Notes: generated from the sequence alone by a model not told the origin. DNA of 43,907 nt from Lachnospiraceae bacterium (GCA_021199475.1 JAJQHZ010000114.1:1-43907), one strand, 5' to 3'. Positions 7,494 through 16,609 are shown, counted from the first letter of the stretch. Numbers and translations: made by a program.

Positions 7494-9371
7494 ATGAAAA
7501 CCATTTATAATAAAATAAGGTGTATACTTTATCCGTACCTGTTAAAACTGACCGTGCTTTTACTGACGCTGTTGGCTTTGGGAGTTCCTTCGATGGCAAT
7601 CGCGTTGGAAACTTCTGCCCTGGATATGGTTGATGCGTCAACCGAATCTGCGGCAGGAGAGAGCAGCGGATTAACTGCAGCAGAAGCGGAGTATTGTCTG
7701 GACACACCGGTGCTGGAGCCGGCATACGCAAGGTCCTCCGGCGTCCGGATCAGCTGGAATGCGGTCGGAGGGGCGGACGGGTATGCTGTGCTGCGGAAAA
7801 CCTCCGGCGGCGACTGGGAGCTTCTTGGCACGACGGATTCTTTGCGCTACACGGATAAATCTGAGTTCGCAGATGGAATCACGCGGGTTTATACGGTGCG
7901 CGCCTGGAGAGGCGATGAGGATACGGCTCTTGCCAGCCTGTGGGATCCGGCTATCTGGAGTGCATGTGACGAGAACGGGGTGATTTCCTGCGGTCTTGGC
8001 ACTCCGGAGCTTGCGGAACCGGCCGCGGAAGCAGACGGTACATTCATCAGCTGGAATGCGGTATCGGATGCGTCCGGCTATCTGGTTTACCGGAAAACAG
8101 CGGAGGGCAAATGGCAGATGATTGCCATCACGGAGGCACCATCTTATACAGATCAGTCGAATTTATCAAACGGAGAAATCTATTATTACACGGTGAGAGC
8201 CTTTGCCGGGACAGCGGCAGAAGCCTGCGCGAATCAGTACGACGCAGCCTGCTGGAGTGGCTATGACAGTGAGGGAGTTCTGGCGATTTATCTGGCGGCT
8301 CCGGAGCTGGAGACTGCTTACGCAGCCGCTGCGGGTACCCGAATCAGCTGGAGCGCTGTCGACGGCGCAGCCGGCTATGCGATCTACCGGAAGATGGAAG
8401 GGGAAGAATCCTGGATATTGCTGGACACCACCTCTGAGCATGTTTATACCGATTCGTCTGAGCTGGAAAACGGAACCGTCTGCTGGTATACGGTGCGCGC
8501 GTTCCGCGCGAGCGCTTCCAGGGCCGGGGAGCATCAGTACAGCGCGACCTACTGGAGCGGCTATGATGAGAACGGCGTGAAAGCCATTTCCATCCAGACT
8601 CCGGTTTTGCAGTCGCTGGAAGCGGACGATACCTCTATTACCATAAGCTGGTCACGGGTGGCTCAGGCGGAATGCTACGCCGTTTACCGCAGAGCCGCGG
8701 GAGGCGACTGGACGCTGATCGGTAAGACTCAGTGGCTGCGGTATACGGACCGCGCGTCTCTTCCGATGGGAACTTCCTATTATTATACCGTTCGTGCCTG
8801 CACAGATGCGAACGCTTCCACCGGGCGATACAGCGCGTTATTCTGGAGCGGTTTTGACCCGTCCGGGCTGGAGTACAGCTATGGCTACAGTACAAATGCG
8901 CTGACGCTGGCCGCCGCGTTCATCGAAGCCAACACGACATCTGATATGACCAACCGGCAAAAGCTGGATACCTGCTTTTCGGCACTGCTGCGGTTCTCCT
9001 ATACCAGGACCTACGATACGGCTGATGCGTCGAACCTGTCCTCTTTTGCAGAGCAGCTGTTCGCTAACAAGACCGGCAACTGCTACCGGTACGCAGCCGG
9101 ATTTGCCTGCATCGCGGCAGTTTTGGGATATGATGTGCGCGTCAATGTCGGACAGATCACGGCACGCTCCGGCGGCCTGACCCCGCACGGCTGGACAGAG
9201 GTCTGTGTAGACGGCGTCTGGTATCTCTGCGACCCGGATATGCAGGCGTTTAACGCCAACTATTCTGGTCAGTACTACATGACCAGCGCATCCGCGATTG
9301 GTCTTACCTACGCCATCAATGCGACCTATACGCTGACCATTGAAAACGGGACAGCGGTGTGGAGCCGGTAA
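7494..9371 (+). CDS. Secreted protein: four FN3-like repeats plus transglutaminase-like domain
   Basis: A 625-residue exported protein. The ATG follows GGGAGGAGGTG. A signal peptide covers about residues 1-37. Four related segments of about 97 residues (71-165, 170-265, 269-365, 369-460) each contain an ISW core, a YTD element, a YTVRA strand and a W-S-G-Y/F-D-like end. They resemble fibronectin type III domains. The C-terminal part (about 465-625) is a transglutaminase/papain-like fold with a Cys530-His565-Asp580 triad (GNC, HGW, CDPD). Known relatives are surface peptidases or cross-linking enzymes; the substrate cannot be told. There is no sorting motif or C-terminal membrane segment. A hairpin terminator follows. 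The gene lies 159 nt after M15 copy B and may or may not share its transcript. The domain is shared with the small protein at 13944. Confidence 0.85.
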   Translation: MKTIYNKIRCILYPYLLKLTVLLLTLLALGVPSMAIALETSALDMVDASTESAAGESSGLTAAEAEYCLDTPVLEPAYARSSGVRISWNAVGGADGYAVLRKTSGGDWELLGTTDSLRYTDKSEFADGITRVYTVRAWRGDEDTALASLWDPAIWSACDENGVISCGLGTPELAEPAAEADGTFISWNAVSDASGYLVYRKTAEGKWQMIAITEAPSYTDQSNLSNGEIYYYTVRAFAGTAAEACANQYDAACWSGYDSEGVLAIYLAAPELETAYAAAAGTRISWSAVDGAAGYAIYRKMEGEESWILLDTTSEHVYTDSSELENGTVCWYTVRAFRASASRAGEHQYSATYWSGYDENGVKAISIQTPVLQSLEADDTSITISWSRVAQAECYAVYRRAAGGDWTLIGKTQWLRYTDRASLPMGTSYYYTVRACTDANASTGRYSALFWSGFDPSGLEYSYGYSTNALTLAAAFIEANTTSDMTNRQKLDTCFSALLRFSYTRTYDTADASNLSSFAEQLFANKTGNCYRYAAGFACIAAVLGYDVRVNVGQITARSGGLTPHGWTEVCVDGVWYLCDPDMQAFNANYSGQYYMTSASAIGLTYAINATYTLTIENGTAVWSR

Positions 9372-9404
9372 AAACAGCCTTACAAAAAATATTTTTTCAT
9401 TGAT

Positions 9405-9452
9405 TGCCCCTGTATTTTGTGTTACTATGCAAAAGGCAGGGGCATATTTTGT
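9405..9452 (+). terminator. Terminator-like hairpin after the FN3/transglutaminase gene
   Basis: TGCCCCTG (9405-9412) pairs with CAGGGGCA (9437-9444), and inside it TTTTG (9415-9419) pairs with CAAAA (9430-9434). The 3' side runs into TATTTTGT. This probably ends transcription of region 1. The rest of the gap to 9620 holds nothing else I can support. Confidence 0.65.
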
Positions 9453-9620
9453 CTGTCTGAATGAAAAAGCTGTATCAGAAGCCTGCATCGTAATTCCATG
9501 TGCGCTCTGCTGGCCTGTTTCACTGATTGCACAATGCAAATTCCTCGATGCGGCTGGTTCAGGACAGAGATCCTATTCCGCCTGTACATCACGAAAATAA
9601 TAGATTAAGGATTGATACGA

Positions 9621-10418
9621 ATGAATTTATGCAGTATTGCCAGCGGAAGCAGCGGGAACTGTATTTATGTTGGCACCGAACATACGAGTGTGCTGATTGA
9701 CGCCGGCATCAGCGGAAAAAAAGTGACTGAAGGACTAAAGTCGATCGACCGGAAACCGGAGGACCTGGACGCGATCCTGATTACCCATGAGCATTCCGAC
9801 CACATAAAAGGCCTGGGTGTTCTGGCGCGGAAATACGGATTGCCCATCTATTGTTCTTCCGGGACAAAGGATGCGATGCTTTCCGCCCATATGCTTGGGA
9901 ACGTAGATGAGTCCCTGTTTCACGAGGTACTGCCCGATGAGCAGTTCCGGATTCAGGATCTGGATGTGCTTCCCTTTCGGGTATCTCATGACGCGGCAGA
10001 GCCGGTGGCGTACCGCCTGAGCCATGAAGAAAAAAGCGTTGCAGTCGCGACGGATCTGGGGTATTATGACGACTATGTGATTGACCATCTGCAGCATCTG
10101 GACGCGGTTCTGGTAGAATCAAACCATGATATCAATATGCTCCAGGTCGGCCGGTATCCCTATTATCTGAAGCAGCGGATTCTCGGGCTGAAGGGACATC
10201 TTTCCAACGACAATGCCGGACGGCTTCTTGGGAGTATTTTACATGATGATATGAAAGCTGTGCTGCTCGGGCATTTAAGCCTGGAAAATAATTACGAGGA
10301 CCTGGCTCTGATGACGGTCAGCGCGGAGATTACGATGGGCGACAATCCATTTAAAGGGACCGATTTTCCAATACAGGTCGCCGGGCGCGACCATCCGTCC
10401 GGGATGATCGCCGTGTAG
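9621..10418 (+). CDS. walJ: Metallo-beta-lactamase-fold hydrolase, WalJ/YycJ type
   Basis: A 265-residue cytoplasmic protein with the di-metal motif H56-E-H58-S-D60-H61, the SGSSGN segment near the N-terminus typical of YycJ/WalJ, and later histidines (HDAAEP, HLS) expected as ligands. In Bacillus the family is linked to the WalRK wall-control locus and has been described as a 5'-3' DNA exonuclease; the substrate here is inferred only. Here it stands apart from any walRK genes, as the first gene after the region-1 terminator. The ATG at 9621 is preferred, with AAGG about 10 nt upstream; a TTG at 9612 is poorer. The stop codon sits inside a terminator-like hairpin. Confidence 0.85.
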   Translation: MNLCSIASGSSGNCIYVGTEHTSVLIDAGISGKKVTEGLKSIDRKPEDLDAILITHEHSDHIKGLGVLARKYGLPIYCSSGTKDAMLSAHMLGNVDESLFHEVLPDEQFRIQDLDVLPFRVSHDAAEPVAYRLSHEEKSVAVATDLGYYDDYVIDHLQHLDAVLVESNHDINMLQVGRYPYYLKQRILGLKGHLSNDNAGRLLGSILHDDMKAVLLGHLSLENNYEDLALMTVSAEITMGDNPFKGTDFPIQVAGRDHPSGMIAV

Positions 10419-10445
10419 TGCGCTTCGCACACATACACGCTTTTT
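10413..10445 (+). terminator. Hairpin terminator overlapping the walJ stop
   Basis: GTGTA (10413-10417) pairs with TACAC (10434-10438), stacked on GTGCG/CGCAC with a CTT loop and a 3-nt bulge. GCTTTTT follows. The walJ stop codon (10416-10418) lies inside the stem, so translating ribosomes could affect folding. Confidence 0.55.
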
Positions 10446-10502
10446 ACAATCGATCGGAAAGCACATCCCGGCGCACTGCCGGTTCAGGAAAGGAGCAGTA
10501 CC

Positions 10503-10775
10503 ATGAAGAAAACAATCATAACCGTGGTCGGCAAGGATACGGTCGGCATCATAGCAAAGGTTTGTACATACCTGGCGGAAAATAACGTCAACATTCTTGA
10601 TATTTCACAGACCATTGTGCAGGGATTTTTTAATATGATGATGGTGACAGATGCAACGCAGTCTCCGAAAAGCAGCGCGCAGATTGCGGAGGAGCTGGAG
10701 AAGGTCGGAGAAGAGATCGGTGTATCGATCCGCTGTCAGCACGAGGATATTTTTAATATGATGCATCGGGTATGA
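10503..10775 (+). CDS. ACT-domain protein (UPF0237 type)
   Basis: A 90-residue protein that is one ACT domain. It starts with a beta strand and a GKDTVGIIAK turn, where ACT domains usually bind a small ligand, and ends with a second strand at SIRCQHEDIF. Stand-alone ACT proteins of this size are thought to sense amino acids or related molecules; the ligand is unknown. The ATG follows AGGAAAGGAG. It is 103 nt upstream of the UPF0210 gene. This pair is conserved in many Firmicutes, which suggests the ACT protein modulates its neighbour. Confidence 0.88.
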   Translation: MKKTIITVVGKDTVGIIAKVCTYLAENNVNILDISQTIVQGFFNMMMVTDATQSPKSSAQIAEELEKVGEEIGVSIRCQHEDIFNMMHRV

Positions 10776-10878
10776 CTCAAATGCAAAAAACAACCTGTTT
10801 TGAGCCAGGATATCTTCTTAATTTAGAGGAGAAGCGGGTCAAACCTGATATCATTTTCATGCACGGCAGGAGGAAGCA

Positions 10879-12243
10879 ATGATAAATATATTCGAAGTCA
10901 GTGAGACCAATCAGATGATTACACAGGAGAATCTGGATGTGCGCACCATCACACTCGGGATCAGCCTGCTGGACTGTATTACGGATGATCTGAAAACGCT
11001 CAATGAAAACATCTACCGGAAGATTACGGCGGTAGCGAAGGATCTGGTGCCGACCGGCATGGAAATTGAGCGCGAGTACGGGATTCCGATTGTAAACAAG
11101 CGGATTTCCGTGACGCCGATTGCTCTGGTGGGCGGCAGCGCATGCAAGAGCTCTGAGGATTTTGTGACTATCGCACGTACGCTTGATGCGGCGGCAAAGG
11201 AGGTCGGCGTTAATTTTCTGGGCGGCTATTCCGCTCTGGTTTCCAAAGGCATGACAAAGGCGGACGAGTATCTGATTCGCTCAATCCCGCAGGCACTGGC
11301 AGAGACCGAGCGCGTGTGCAGCTCCGTCAATGTCGGCTCTACAAAATGCGGCATCGATATGGATGCGGTCCGGCTGCTCGGCGAGATGATTTTACAGACC
11401 GCGGATCTTACGAAGGAGCAGGACTCTCTTGGCTGTGCGAAGCTGGTCGTGTTCTGCAACGCACCGGATGACAATCCGTTCATGGCGGGAGCCTTCCACG
11501 GAGTGACGGAAGGCGATGCGGTGATCAATGTCGGTGTGAGCGGTCCCGGCGTGGTAAAGCATGCGCTGGAACAGGTACGCGGCGCAGATTTTGAGACCCT
11601 CTGTGAGACCATTAAAAAGACAGCCTTCAAGGTGACCCGGGTCGGACAGCTGGTGGCGCAGGAAGCCTCCCGGCGGCTCGGTATTCCATTTGGCATTATC
11701 GACCTTTCCCTCGCGCCGACACCGGCCATCGGCGACAGCGTTGCGGACATTCTCTGCGAGATCGGTCTGGAGCACTCGGGAGCGCCCGGAACGACAGCCG
11801 CACTTGCCCTTTTAAATGATCAGGTGAAAAAGGGCGGCGTTATGGCCTCCTCCTATGTCGGCGGCTTGAGCGGTGCTTTTATTCCGGTCAGTGAAGACCA
11901 GGGAATGATTGACGCAGTGCAGGCCGGAGCCCTTACGCTGGAAAAACTCGAAGCGATGACCTGCGTCTGCTCCGTCGGACTGGATATGATTGCGATTCCC
12001 GGGAGCACAAGTGCGTCAACCATTTCCGGCATCATCGCCGATGAGATGGCCATCGGTATGGTAAACCAGAAGACAACCGCCGTCCGGATTATACCGGTGA
12101 TCGGCAAAGAGGTCGGAGATATGGTCGAATTCGGCGGCCTGCTCGGCTACGCGCCAATCATGCCGGTCAATTCCTTCTCCTGCGAGGCGTTCATCAGCCG
12201 CACGGGGCGGATTCCCGCGCCGATTCACAGCTTTAAGAACTGA
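10879..12243 (+). CDS. UPF0210/DUF711 (PFL-like family) protein
   Basis: A 454-residue cytoplasmic protein of the UPF0210 family, called PFL family in some annotations because of a fold relationship to pyruvate formate-lyase-type proteins. Family hallmarks seen are the start [14 protein letters not shown], a Gly-rich region near residue 85, and a long conserved C-terminal half with repeated Gly/Ala stretches. Length is as expected. No reaction is established, and I would not infer glycyl-radical activity: I see no activator and no clear glycyl-radical motif. The ATG follows CAGGAGGAAG. It is probably co-transcribed with the ACT gene and converges on tmcAL, 49 nt away, with no obvious bidirectional terminator between. 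Confidence 0.88.
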   Translation: MINIFEVSETNQMITQENLDVRTITLGISLLDCITDDLKTLNENIYRKITAVAKDLVPTGMEIEREYGIPIVNKRISVTPIALVGGSACKSSEDFVTIARTLDAAAKEVGVNFLGGYSALVSKGMTKADEYLIRSIPQALAETERVCSSVNVGSTKCGIDMDAVRLLGEMILQTADLTKEQDSLGCAKLVVFCNAPDDNPFMAGAFHGVTEGDAVINVGVSGPGVVKHALEQVRGADFETLCETIKKTAFKVTRVGQLVAQEASRRLGIPFGIIDLSLAPTPAIGDSVADILCEIGLEHSGAPGTTAALALLNDQVKKGGVMASSYVGGLSGAFIPVSEDQGMIDAVQAGALTLEKLEAMTCVCSVGLDMIAIPGSTSASTISGIIADEMAIGMVNQKTTAVRIIPVIGKEVGDMVEFGGLLGYAPIMPVNSFSCEAFISRTGRIPAPIHSFKN

Positions 12244-12292
12244 TTTGTAATGATTCAGGACTTGTACTTCGATCCGAACAGCGCAGATGTGC

Positions 12293-13681
12293 TTATAGAA
12301 CCGATGGCGAAATCTCATATTCTGATTTAAATGGGGTCCCATAACGCGCAGCCAGCAGTCCGCGGTACAGATGAGAAGCCGAGATATCCTGCTTCCACAT
12401 CGAAAGTCCGGCATCAGACAGAAGCTTAGGAGCGTGTGCTGCCTTCGAAATCAAAGGCAGCGCACTTTTCTGTCTGATTTCGTGTAAAAGAGGCGAGGCA
12501 CCCTTGCGAAAGCCCAGAATATGCGCGTAGAAAACCGTTCCCTCCGAACGGAATCGTTCCATATCTTCACTTCGGATATCCAAAGTCAAATGCAGCAATG
12601 CACGGCGGATGCGTGCCTCTGTGATCTGCTTCGTTTTTAGGATGGCGGTCATTTCTTCGAATGTTTTTCCAATACAGTGATAGCGCATCGAACAGATTCG
12701 ATCGGAAAGCTCCGGAGAGATATCCAGTATATCGTCAAAACGATCGCGAATAATCAGCTTCTGTGTCAGAATCGGAAGCAAATCATCCGTAACAAAAGGA
12801 GTCTCGCAGGCTTCCCAGAATAATTCACAGCAGGATGCGGGAATATAGCGGTTCACCGTCTGGCGCATTGCCGGGCAGGAAACAGGCCTGGGGCGATGGC
12901 AAAGCACAATGTTTTCCGCAACAGGATTTTTGCATGTTTTAGATATACATACATTACTTATCACGTTGCGAAGTGCACCAGCTGAACAGTATTCACCGAT
13001 AAGCACCTGATCGGAATAGCCATTGCCCAGCCTTGCCAGCGGAAGCGGTGAAATAGCAGAGTGAAATTTCATCAGCGCTTTACAATATTCCACTCCTAAA
13101 ATGTTGTTGGGGGAGGAGAGCAGCGCTGATAATCCGCCGAGGTATTGCTCCGCCGCTCTCGCTCTGGCCCGTGGAAATGTAGCCCCCTGCCGAAGTTTAT
13201 TTTGCAGAGCCTTTCGGTAATCCTCCGGCTCGTCAAGCAAAATCCTGGCAGCCAATTGAAATGCAGCCACATCGTTTGCTTCTGTCAAACCATCCGTACC
13301 GGATGATTCAGAAAAAACATCTGGGCGGGCAGCAGCGAATTCGGAGGTATTTTCAGAATCCGGGGGCAGCTCCGCTCCAAAACAGAGTGTATCAATCACA
13401 CCCAAACTATCCAGCAGCTTCACAGCACCCTCTGCGAAATATTCTGCGCTCCCGGTCGCATAAATAAGCGGAAGCTCTAAAACCAGGTCAGCTCCGCAGG
13501 CCAATGCCATCTGCGTGCGCGTATATTTATCGAAAATTGCCGGTTCGCCCCGCTGCACAAAATCCGGGCTCATCACAACCACTGCGTAGTCCGCGGCGGA
13601 CAACTCTTTGGCCTTTCTGATATGATATTCATGTCCCGTATGGAACGGGTTGTATTCCGCTATGATTCCGACTGTACGCAT
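12293..13681 (-). CDS. tmcAL: tRNA(Met) cytidine acetate ligase
   Basis: A 462-residue nucleotidyltransferase-fold enzyme (formerly YlbM). It activates acetate with ATP and acetylates the wobble cytidine of elongator tRNA-Met. The N-terminus has GIIAEYNPFHTGH, with the HxGH-like nucleotide motif at His14-His17, followed by the VVVMSPDFVQRGEPA segment typical of the family. The start ATG (complement of 13679-13681) has GGGGAGAG upstream; further upstream codons lack a site. The family is usually about 400 residues; part of the excess is a Ser/Glu/Asp/Thr-rich insertion at nt 13274-13369 after the CFGAE motif. It is the only - strand gene here. ackA, whose enzyme consumes or produces acetate, lies 1 kb away. 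Confidence 0.93.
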   Translation of the reverse strand: MRTVGIIAEYNPFHTGHEYHIRKAKELSAADYAVVVMSPDFVQRGEPAIFDKYTRTQMALACGADLVLELPLIYATGSAEYFAEGAVKLLDSLGVIDTLCFGAELPPDSENTSEFAAARPDVFSESSGTDGLTEANDVAAFQLAARILLDEPEDYRKALQNKLRQGATFPRARARAAEQYLGGLSALLSSPNNILGVEYCKALMKFHSAISPLPLARLGNGYSDQVLIGEYCSAGALRNVISNVCISKTCKNPVAENIVLCHRPRPVSCPAMRQTVNRYIPASCCELFWEACETPFVTDDLLPILTQKLIIRDRFDDILDISPELSDRICSMRYHCIGKTFEEMTAILKTKQITEARIRRALLHLTLDIRSEDMERFRSEGTVFYAHILGFRKGASPLLHEIRQKSALPLISKAAHAPKLLSDAGLSMWKQDISASHLYRGLLAARYGTPFKSEYEISPSVL

Positions 13682-13843
13682 TAATTCTCTCCCCGCGCAG
13701 AACTGACTGCTTCGATATTCATTGCAATATGAGCCATAAAAAAGCACATCTGCCAGTTACTGTCTGATATTTTTGTGTAGCAATTATTTTAGCAAAAACC
13801 GTTTGCTTTTTCCATAACTCCGGCAGATATTTTTGAATCTTTC

Positions 13844-13872
13844 TTGAATCTTGTGGGTGAAAATGTTATACT
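13844..13872 (+). promoter_or_regulatory. Sigma-A-type promoter for the small transglutaminase-like gene
   Basis: TTGAAT (13844-13849), 17-nt spacer, TATACT (13867-13872). It lies in the divergent region between tmcAL and the gene at 13944 and would give a leader of about 65 nt. I see no equally good promoter on the opposite strand for tmcAL. Confidence 0.7.
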
Positions 13873-13943
13873 TTTCCATAAATATGCGAACGGAATACAC
13901 TGGCTGAATTGATATCCATGTGTATCCGGAAGGGAGATTCTTT

Positions 13944-14573
13944 ATGAAAACAATCCAACATCATTTCAATCGTATTTTTCTTCTTGTCCTGCTGCTTTTT
14001 GCGGCTGCGGCTGTACTGCCATCCGATGCCCCGATATCGGGCGGCACGATTCAGGCTCAGGCAGCAGCTTCAAAAGCTACGGTTGCGAAAAAAGCGGATA
14101 CTATTATCAGCACAGTCGTAGAGGAAGATGACAGTGCATTGGAGCAGTTGGAGAAGCTGTTCGTATACGCGGAAGAGAACTGGGGTTATTCCCGCAGCAC
14201 CAGCACGATAACGAGCCTCGGAACAGCCCGCACATTTGCTTACACCATTTATAAAAGTAAGGCGGGAAGCTGTTACCATTTTGCCGCCGGTTATGCGTAT
14301 CTGGCGCGGCAGGCACTCGGCTCCTCTAAAAAATACACCGTGCGGATTGCGGTCGGGCAGACCAATGGCTTCGGAAACGGATTGCAGGCGCATGCCTGGG
14401 CAGAGATTAAAATTGACGGCACCTGGTATGTCTTTGACCCAAACCTGGACAAGTTTGCCGAGAATTCGTCCTTAAAATATTACATGGCCAAACGCAGCAG
14501 GAGCTCCGTGAAAAAAGTCTACAACAAATATAAAAATGTAAAATACTATACGGTCGCCTACAAAAAAGTCTGA
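13944..14573 (+). CDS. Small secreted transglutaminase-like protein
   Basis: A 209-residue protein with a signal peptide (about residues 1-42, ending in an Ala-rich AQA-AAS stretch) and one transglutaminase/papain-like domain. The putative triad is Cys110 (AGSC), His150 (AHAW) and Asp165 (FDPN). The domain closely resembles the C-terminal part of the FN3 protein at 7494 (shared A-G-x-C-Y-x-(F/Y)-AAG, V-G-Q and W-Y-x-x-D-P elements), so the two are paralogues. The C-terminus is strongly basic (many Lys/Arg/Tyr), which could favour binding to anionic wall polymers; that is an inference. The ATG follows GGAAGGGAG. It has its own promoter and sits where a pta gene often precedes ackA in related genomes. 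Confidence 0.82.
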   Translation: MKTIQHHFNRIFLLVLLLFAAAAVLPSDAPISGGTIQAQAAASKATVAKKADTIISTVVEEDDSALEQLEKLFVYAEENWGYSRSTSTITSLGTARTFAYTIYKSKAGSCYHFAAGYAYLARQALGSSKKYTVRIAVGQTNGFGNGLQAHAWAEIKIDGTWYVFDPNLDKFAENSSLKYYMAKRSRSSVKKVYNKYKNVKYYTVAYKKV

Positions 14574-14598
14574 ATTATCAAAATATCTGATTTTTGAC

Positions 14599-14627
14599 TT
14601 GAATCATGCAAAAAACTGGTTTATTAT
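14599..14627 (+). promoter_or_regulatory. Sigma-A-type promoter for ackA
   Basis: TTGAAT (14599-14604), 17-nt spacer, TATTAT (14622-14627). It gives ackA a leader of about 105 nt and makes ackA expression independent of the preceding gene. An overlapping TTGACT at 14594 would be too far from the -10. Confidence 0.6.
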
Positions 14628-14737
14628 ATTGGAAAAGCAGGCGGCTGCTCGCCCTGTGCGTGATGATCTGGGAGCGGACTCTTTCGGTTCGCATCCATTC
14701 CGTCTGTCATAAATGAAAAACGTGGAGGATATGTAAA

Positions 14738-15928
14738 ATGAATGTACTGGTTATTAACTGCGGCAGCTCTTCTCTGAAGTATCAGCTGATCAATTCAGAT
14801 TCCGAGCAGGTGCTCGCGAAGGGCCTTTGCGAGAGAATCGGCATCGACGGAAGACTTACCTATCAGAAGGCAGGCGGAGAGAAGGAAATCACCGAGGCTC
14901 CGATGCCGACGCACAAGGAAGCGATCCAGATGGTGCTGGACGCACTGGTAAATGGGAAGACCGGCGCGATTTCAAGCCTTTCTGAGGTAAACGCGGTTGG
15001 ACACCGGGTCGTACACGGCGGCGAGAAGTTCGCCTGCTCCGCTGTCATCACCGATGAGATGCTTGCAGCGGTAGAGGAGTGCAATGACCTGGCTCCGCTT
15101 CACAATCCGGCGAACCTGATCGGTATCAATGCCTGCAAGGAGCTGATGCCGAACGTTCCGATGGTTGGCGTATTTGACACCGCATTCCATCAGACCATGC
15201 CAGAGAAGGCATATCTGTACGGACTTCCGTATGAGTATTATGAGAAGTATAAGGTCAGAAGATACGGCTTCCATGGCACCAGCCACAGCTTCGTATCCAA
15301 ACACGCGGCAGAGTTCCTCGGTCTTGATCTGGAGAACAGCAAGATTATCGTTGCACATCTGGGCAACGGCGCTTCCATCTCCGCAGTCGAGAACGGCAAG
15401 TGCGTAGACACCTCCATGGGACTTACCCCGCTCGAGGGTCTTGTCATGGGCACCCGCTCCGGCGACATTGATCCGGCTATCATGGAATTCATCGCAAAGA
15501 AAGAAAACCTTGACATCGCCGGCATCATGAATGTCCTGAACAAAAAATCAGGTGTACTCGGCATCTCCGGCGGACTCTCCAGCGATTTCCGTGACCTCGA
15601 GGAAGCCATGAACAACGGCGACAAGAAGGCGGAAAACGCGATTGAGGTATTCAGCTATCGCGTAGCCAAATACATCGGCTCCTATGTCGCAGCCATGAAC
15701 GGTGTAGACGCCATCGCATTCACCGCCGGCATCGGTGAGAACGCGCCGATCGTCCGCAAGAAGGTCATGGGCTACCTTGGATTCCTCGGCATCACCCTTG
15801 ATGAAGAGGCGAACAAGCAGCGCGGCGAGGACAACGTGATCTCCACCGCCGACTCCAAAGTCAAGGTTGCGGTTATCCCGACCAACGAAGAGCTCGCGAT
15901 CTGCAGAGAGACTGTTGCTCTTCTGTAG
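14738..15928 (+). CDS. ackA: Acetate kinase
   Basis: A 396-residue cytoplasmic ASKHA-fold kinase interconverting acetyl phosphate + ADP and acetate + ATP, the ATP-yielding last step of fermentative acetate production. Family signatures are intact: the N-terminal [18 protein letters not shown], the [10 protein letters not shown] substrate loop, AHLGNGAS, and the C-terminal [10 protein letters not shown]. Length is standard. The ATG has GGAGG about 8 nt upstream. It has its own promoter and a strong downstream hairpin, so it is probably monocistronic. The expected partner phosphotransacetylase is not in the window. Confidence 0.98.
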   Translation: MNVLVINCGSSSLKYQLINSDSEQVLAKGLCERIGIDGRLTYQKAGGEKEITEAPMPTHKEAIQMVLDALVNGKTGAISSLSEVNAVGHRVVHGGEKFACSAVITDEMLAAVEECNDLAPLHNPANLIGINACKELMPNVPMVGVFDTAFHQTMPEKAYLYGLPYEYYEKYKVRRYGFHGTSHSFVSKHAAEFLGLDLENSKIIVAHLGNGASISAVENGKCVDTSMGLTPLEGLVMGTRSGDIDPAIMEFIAKKENLDIAGIMNVLNKKSGVLGISGGLSSDFRDLEEAMNNGDKKAENAIEVFSYRVAKYIGSYVAAMNGVDAIAFTAGIGENAPIVRKKVMGYLGFLGITLDEEANKQRGEDNVISTADSKVKVAVIPTNEELAICRETVALL

Positions 15929-15971
15929 CCTATCGTTTTAATACTCAATGAAACCATGACGAATTTCCGCG

Positions 15972-16014
15972 CTGACATTCACAGAGATGCCCGAGAGTGC
16001 TCTGTGAATGTCAG
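15972..16014 (+). terminator. Perfect 15-bp hairpin after ackA
   Basis: Arms 15972-15986 and 16000-16014 (CTGACATTCACAGAG and its exact complement) enclose a 13-nt loop, 43 nt after the ackA stop. The following GCGTTTATG is only weakly U-rich, so it may be a terminator or an mRNA-stabilising hairpin. Confidence 0.6.
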
Positions 16015-16056
16015 GCGTTTATGATAACAATTTAACGTAAATTGCAAAAAAACCAG

Positions 16057-16085
16057 TTGACAAAATAATACGTGACAGTTATAAT
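16057..16085 (+). promoter_or_regulatory. Perfect-consensus sigma-A promoter of the DUF177-rpmF operon
   Basis: TTGACA (16057-16062), 17-nt spacer, TATAAT (16080-16085): both hexamers and the spacing match consensus. Transcription would start near 16092, only about 23 nt before the TTG start of the DUF177 gene. A promoter this strong fits a ribosomal-protein operon. Confidence 0.9.
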
Positions 16086-16114
16086 TTGCTAAGTGTGCGC
16101 ATGGAGGTACGATC

Positions 16115-16606
16115 TTGCTTGATTTGACCGATGTCATTTTAAATGACGGAAAGACTGTACAATATGAGATTTTTCCTGAAATGGACATGCTTTCCTATCG
16201 GTTCGGCAGCTTTCCGGTTACAGAGAAGCAGCCCGGAACTCTGGAAGTGGAAAATACAGGAGATCATAAGCTTATCGTCTCTGGTGAGATTGAGCTGGAA
16301 GTCGAGATACCATGTGCGCGATGTCTGGAAGGCGTCAGCCGCAGACTGAAGATTCGGCCAGAGCTGGATCTTGACCTAAAAGAAAATGATTATATTGAGG
16401 GATATTACCTGAACGTGGATCAGCTGATTCATGATGAGGCATTGCTGGTGTGGCCCGAACGAGTTCTGTGCCGCGATGACTGCAGAGGCCTGTGCATCAA
16501 ATGCGGGAAGAACCTGAATCTTGGCGCTTGCTCCTGCACACAGACAGATCTGGATCCGAGAATGGCAAAGGTCCTTGATATTTTCAGTAATTATAAGGAG
16601 GTGTGA
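16115..16606 (+). CDS. yceD: DUF177 (YceD-like) protein
   Basis: A 163-residue protein of the YceD/DUF177 family, which nearly always precedes rpmF. In bacteria and plastids the family is linked to 23S rRNA accumulation; the exact role is not settled. Cysteine pairs fit a zinc site: CARC near the middle, then a Cys-rich C-terminal cluster (CRDDC, CIKC, CSC). The start is TTG at 16115, with GGAGG 7 nt upstream and agreement with the usual N-terminus of clostridial members. Its stop is 3 nt before the rpmF start, which suggests coupled translation. Confidence 0.92.
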   Translation: MLDLTDVILNDGKTVQYEIFPEMDMLSYRFGSFPVTEKQPGTLEVENTGDHKLIVSGEIELEVEIPCARCLEGVSRRLKIRPELDLDLKENDYIEGYYLNVDQLIHDEALLVWPERVLCRDDCRGLCIKCGKNLNLGACSCTQTDLDPRMAKVLDIFSNYKEV

Positions 16607-16609
16607 TCC

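Noticed and set aside
9340-9600. Open frame after the FN3/transglutaminase gene
   Set aside because: It begins inside that gene and crosses a terminator hairpin, without a ribosome site or recognisable motif.
10879-12243. Active glycyl-radical pyruvate formate-lyase
   Set aside because: Some databases call this family PFL, but no clear glycyl-radical loop or activating enzyme is visible.
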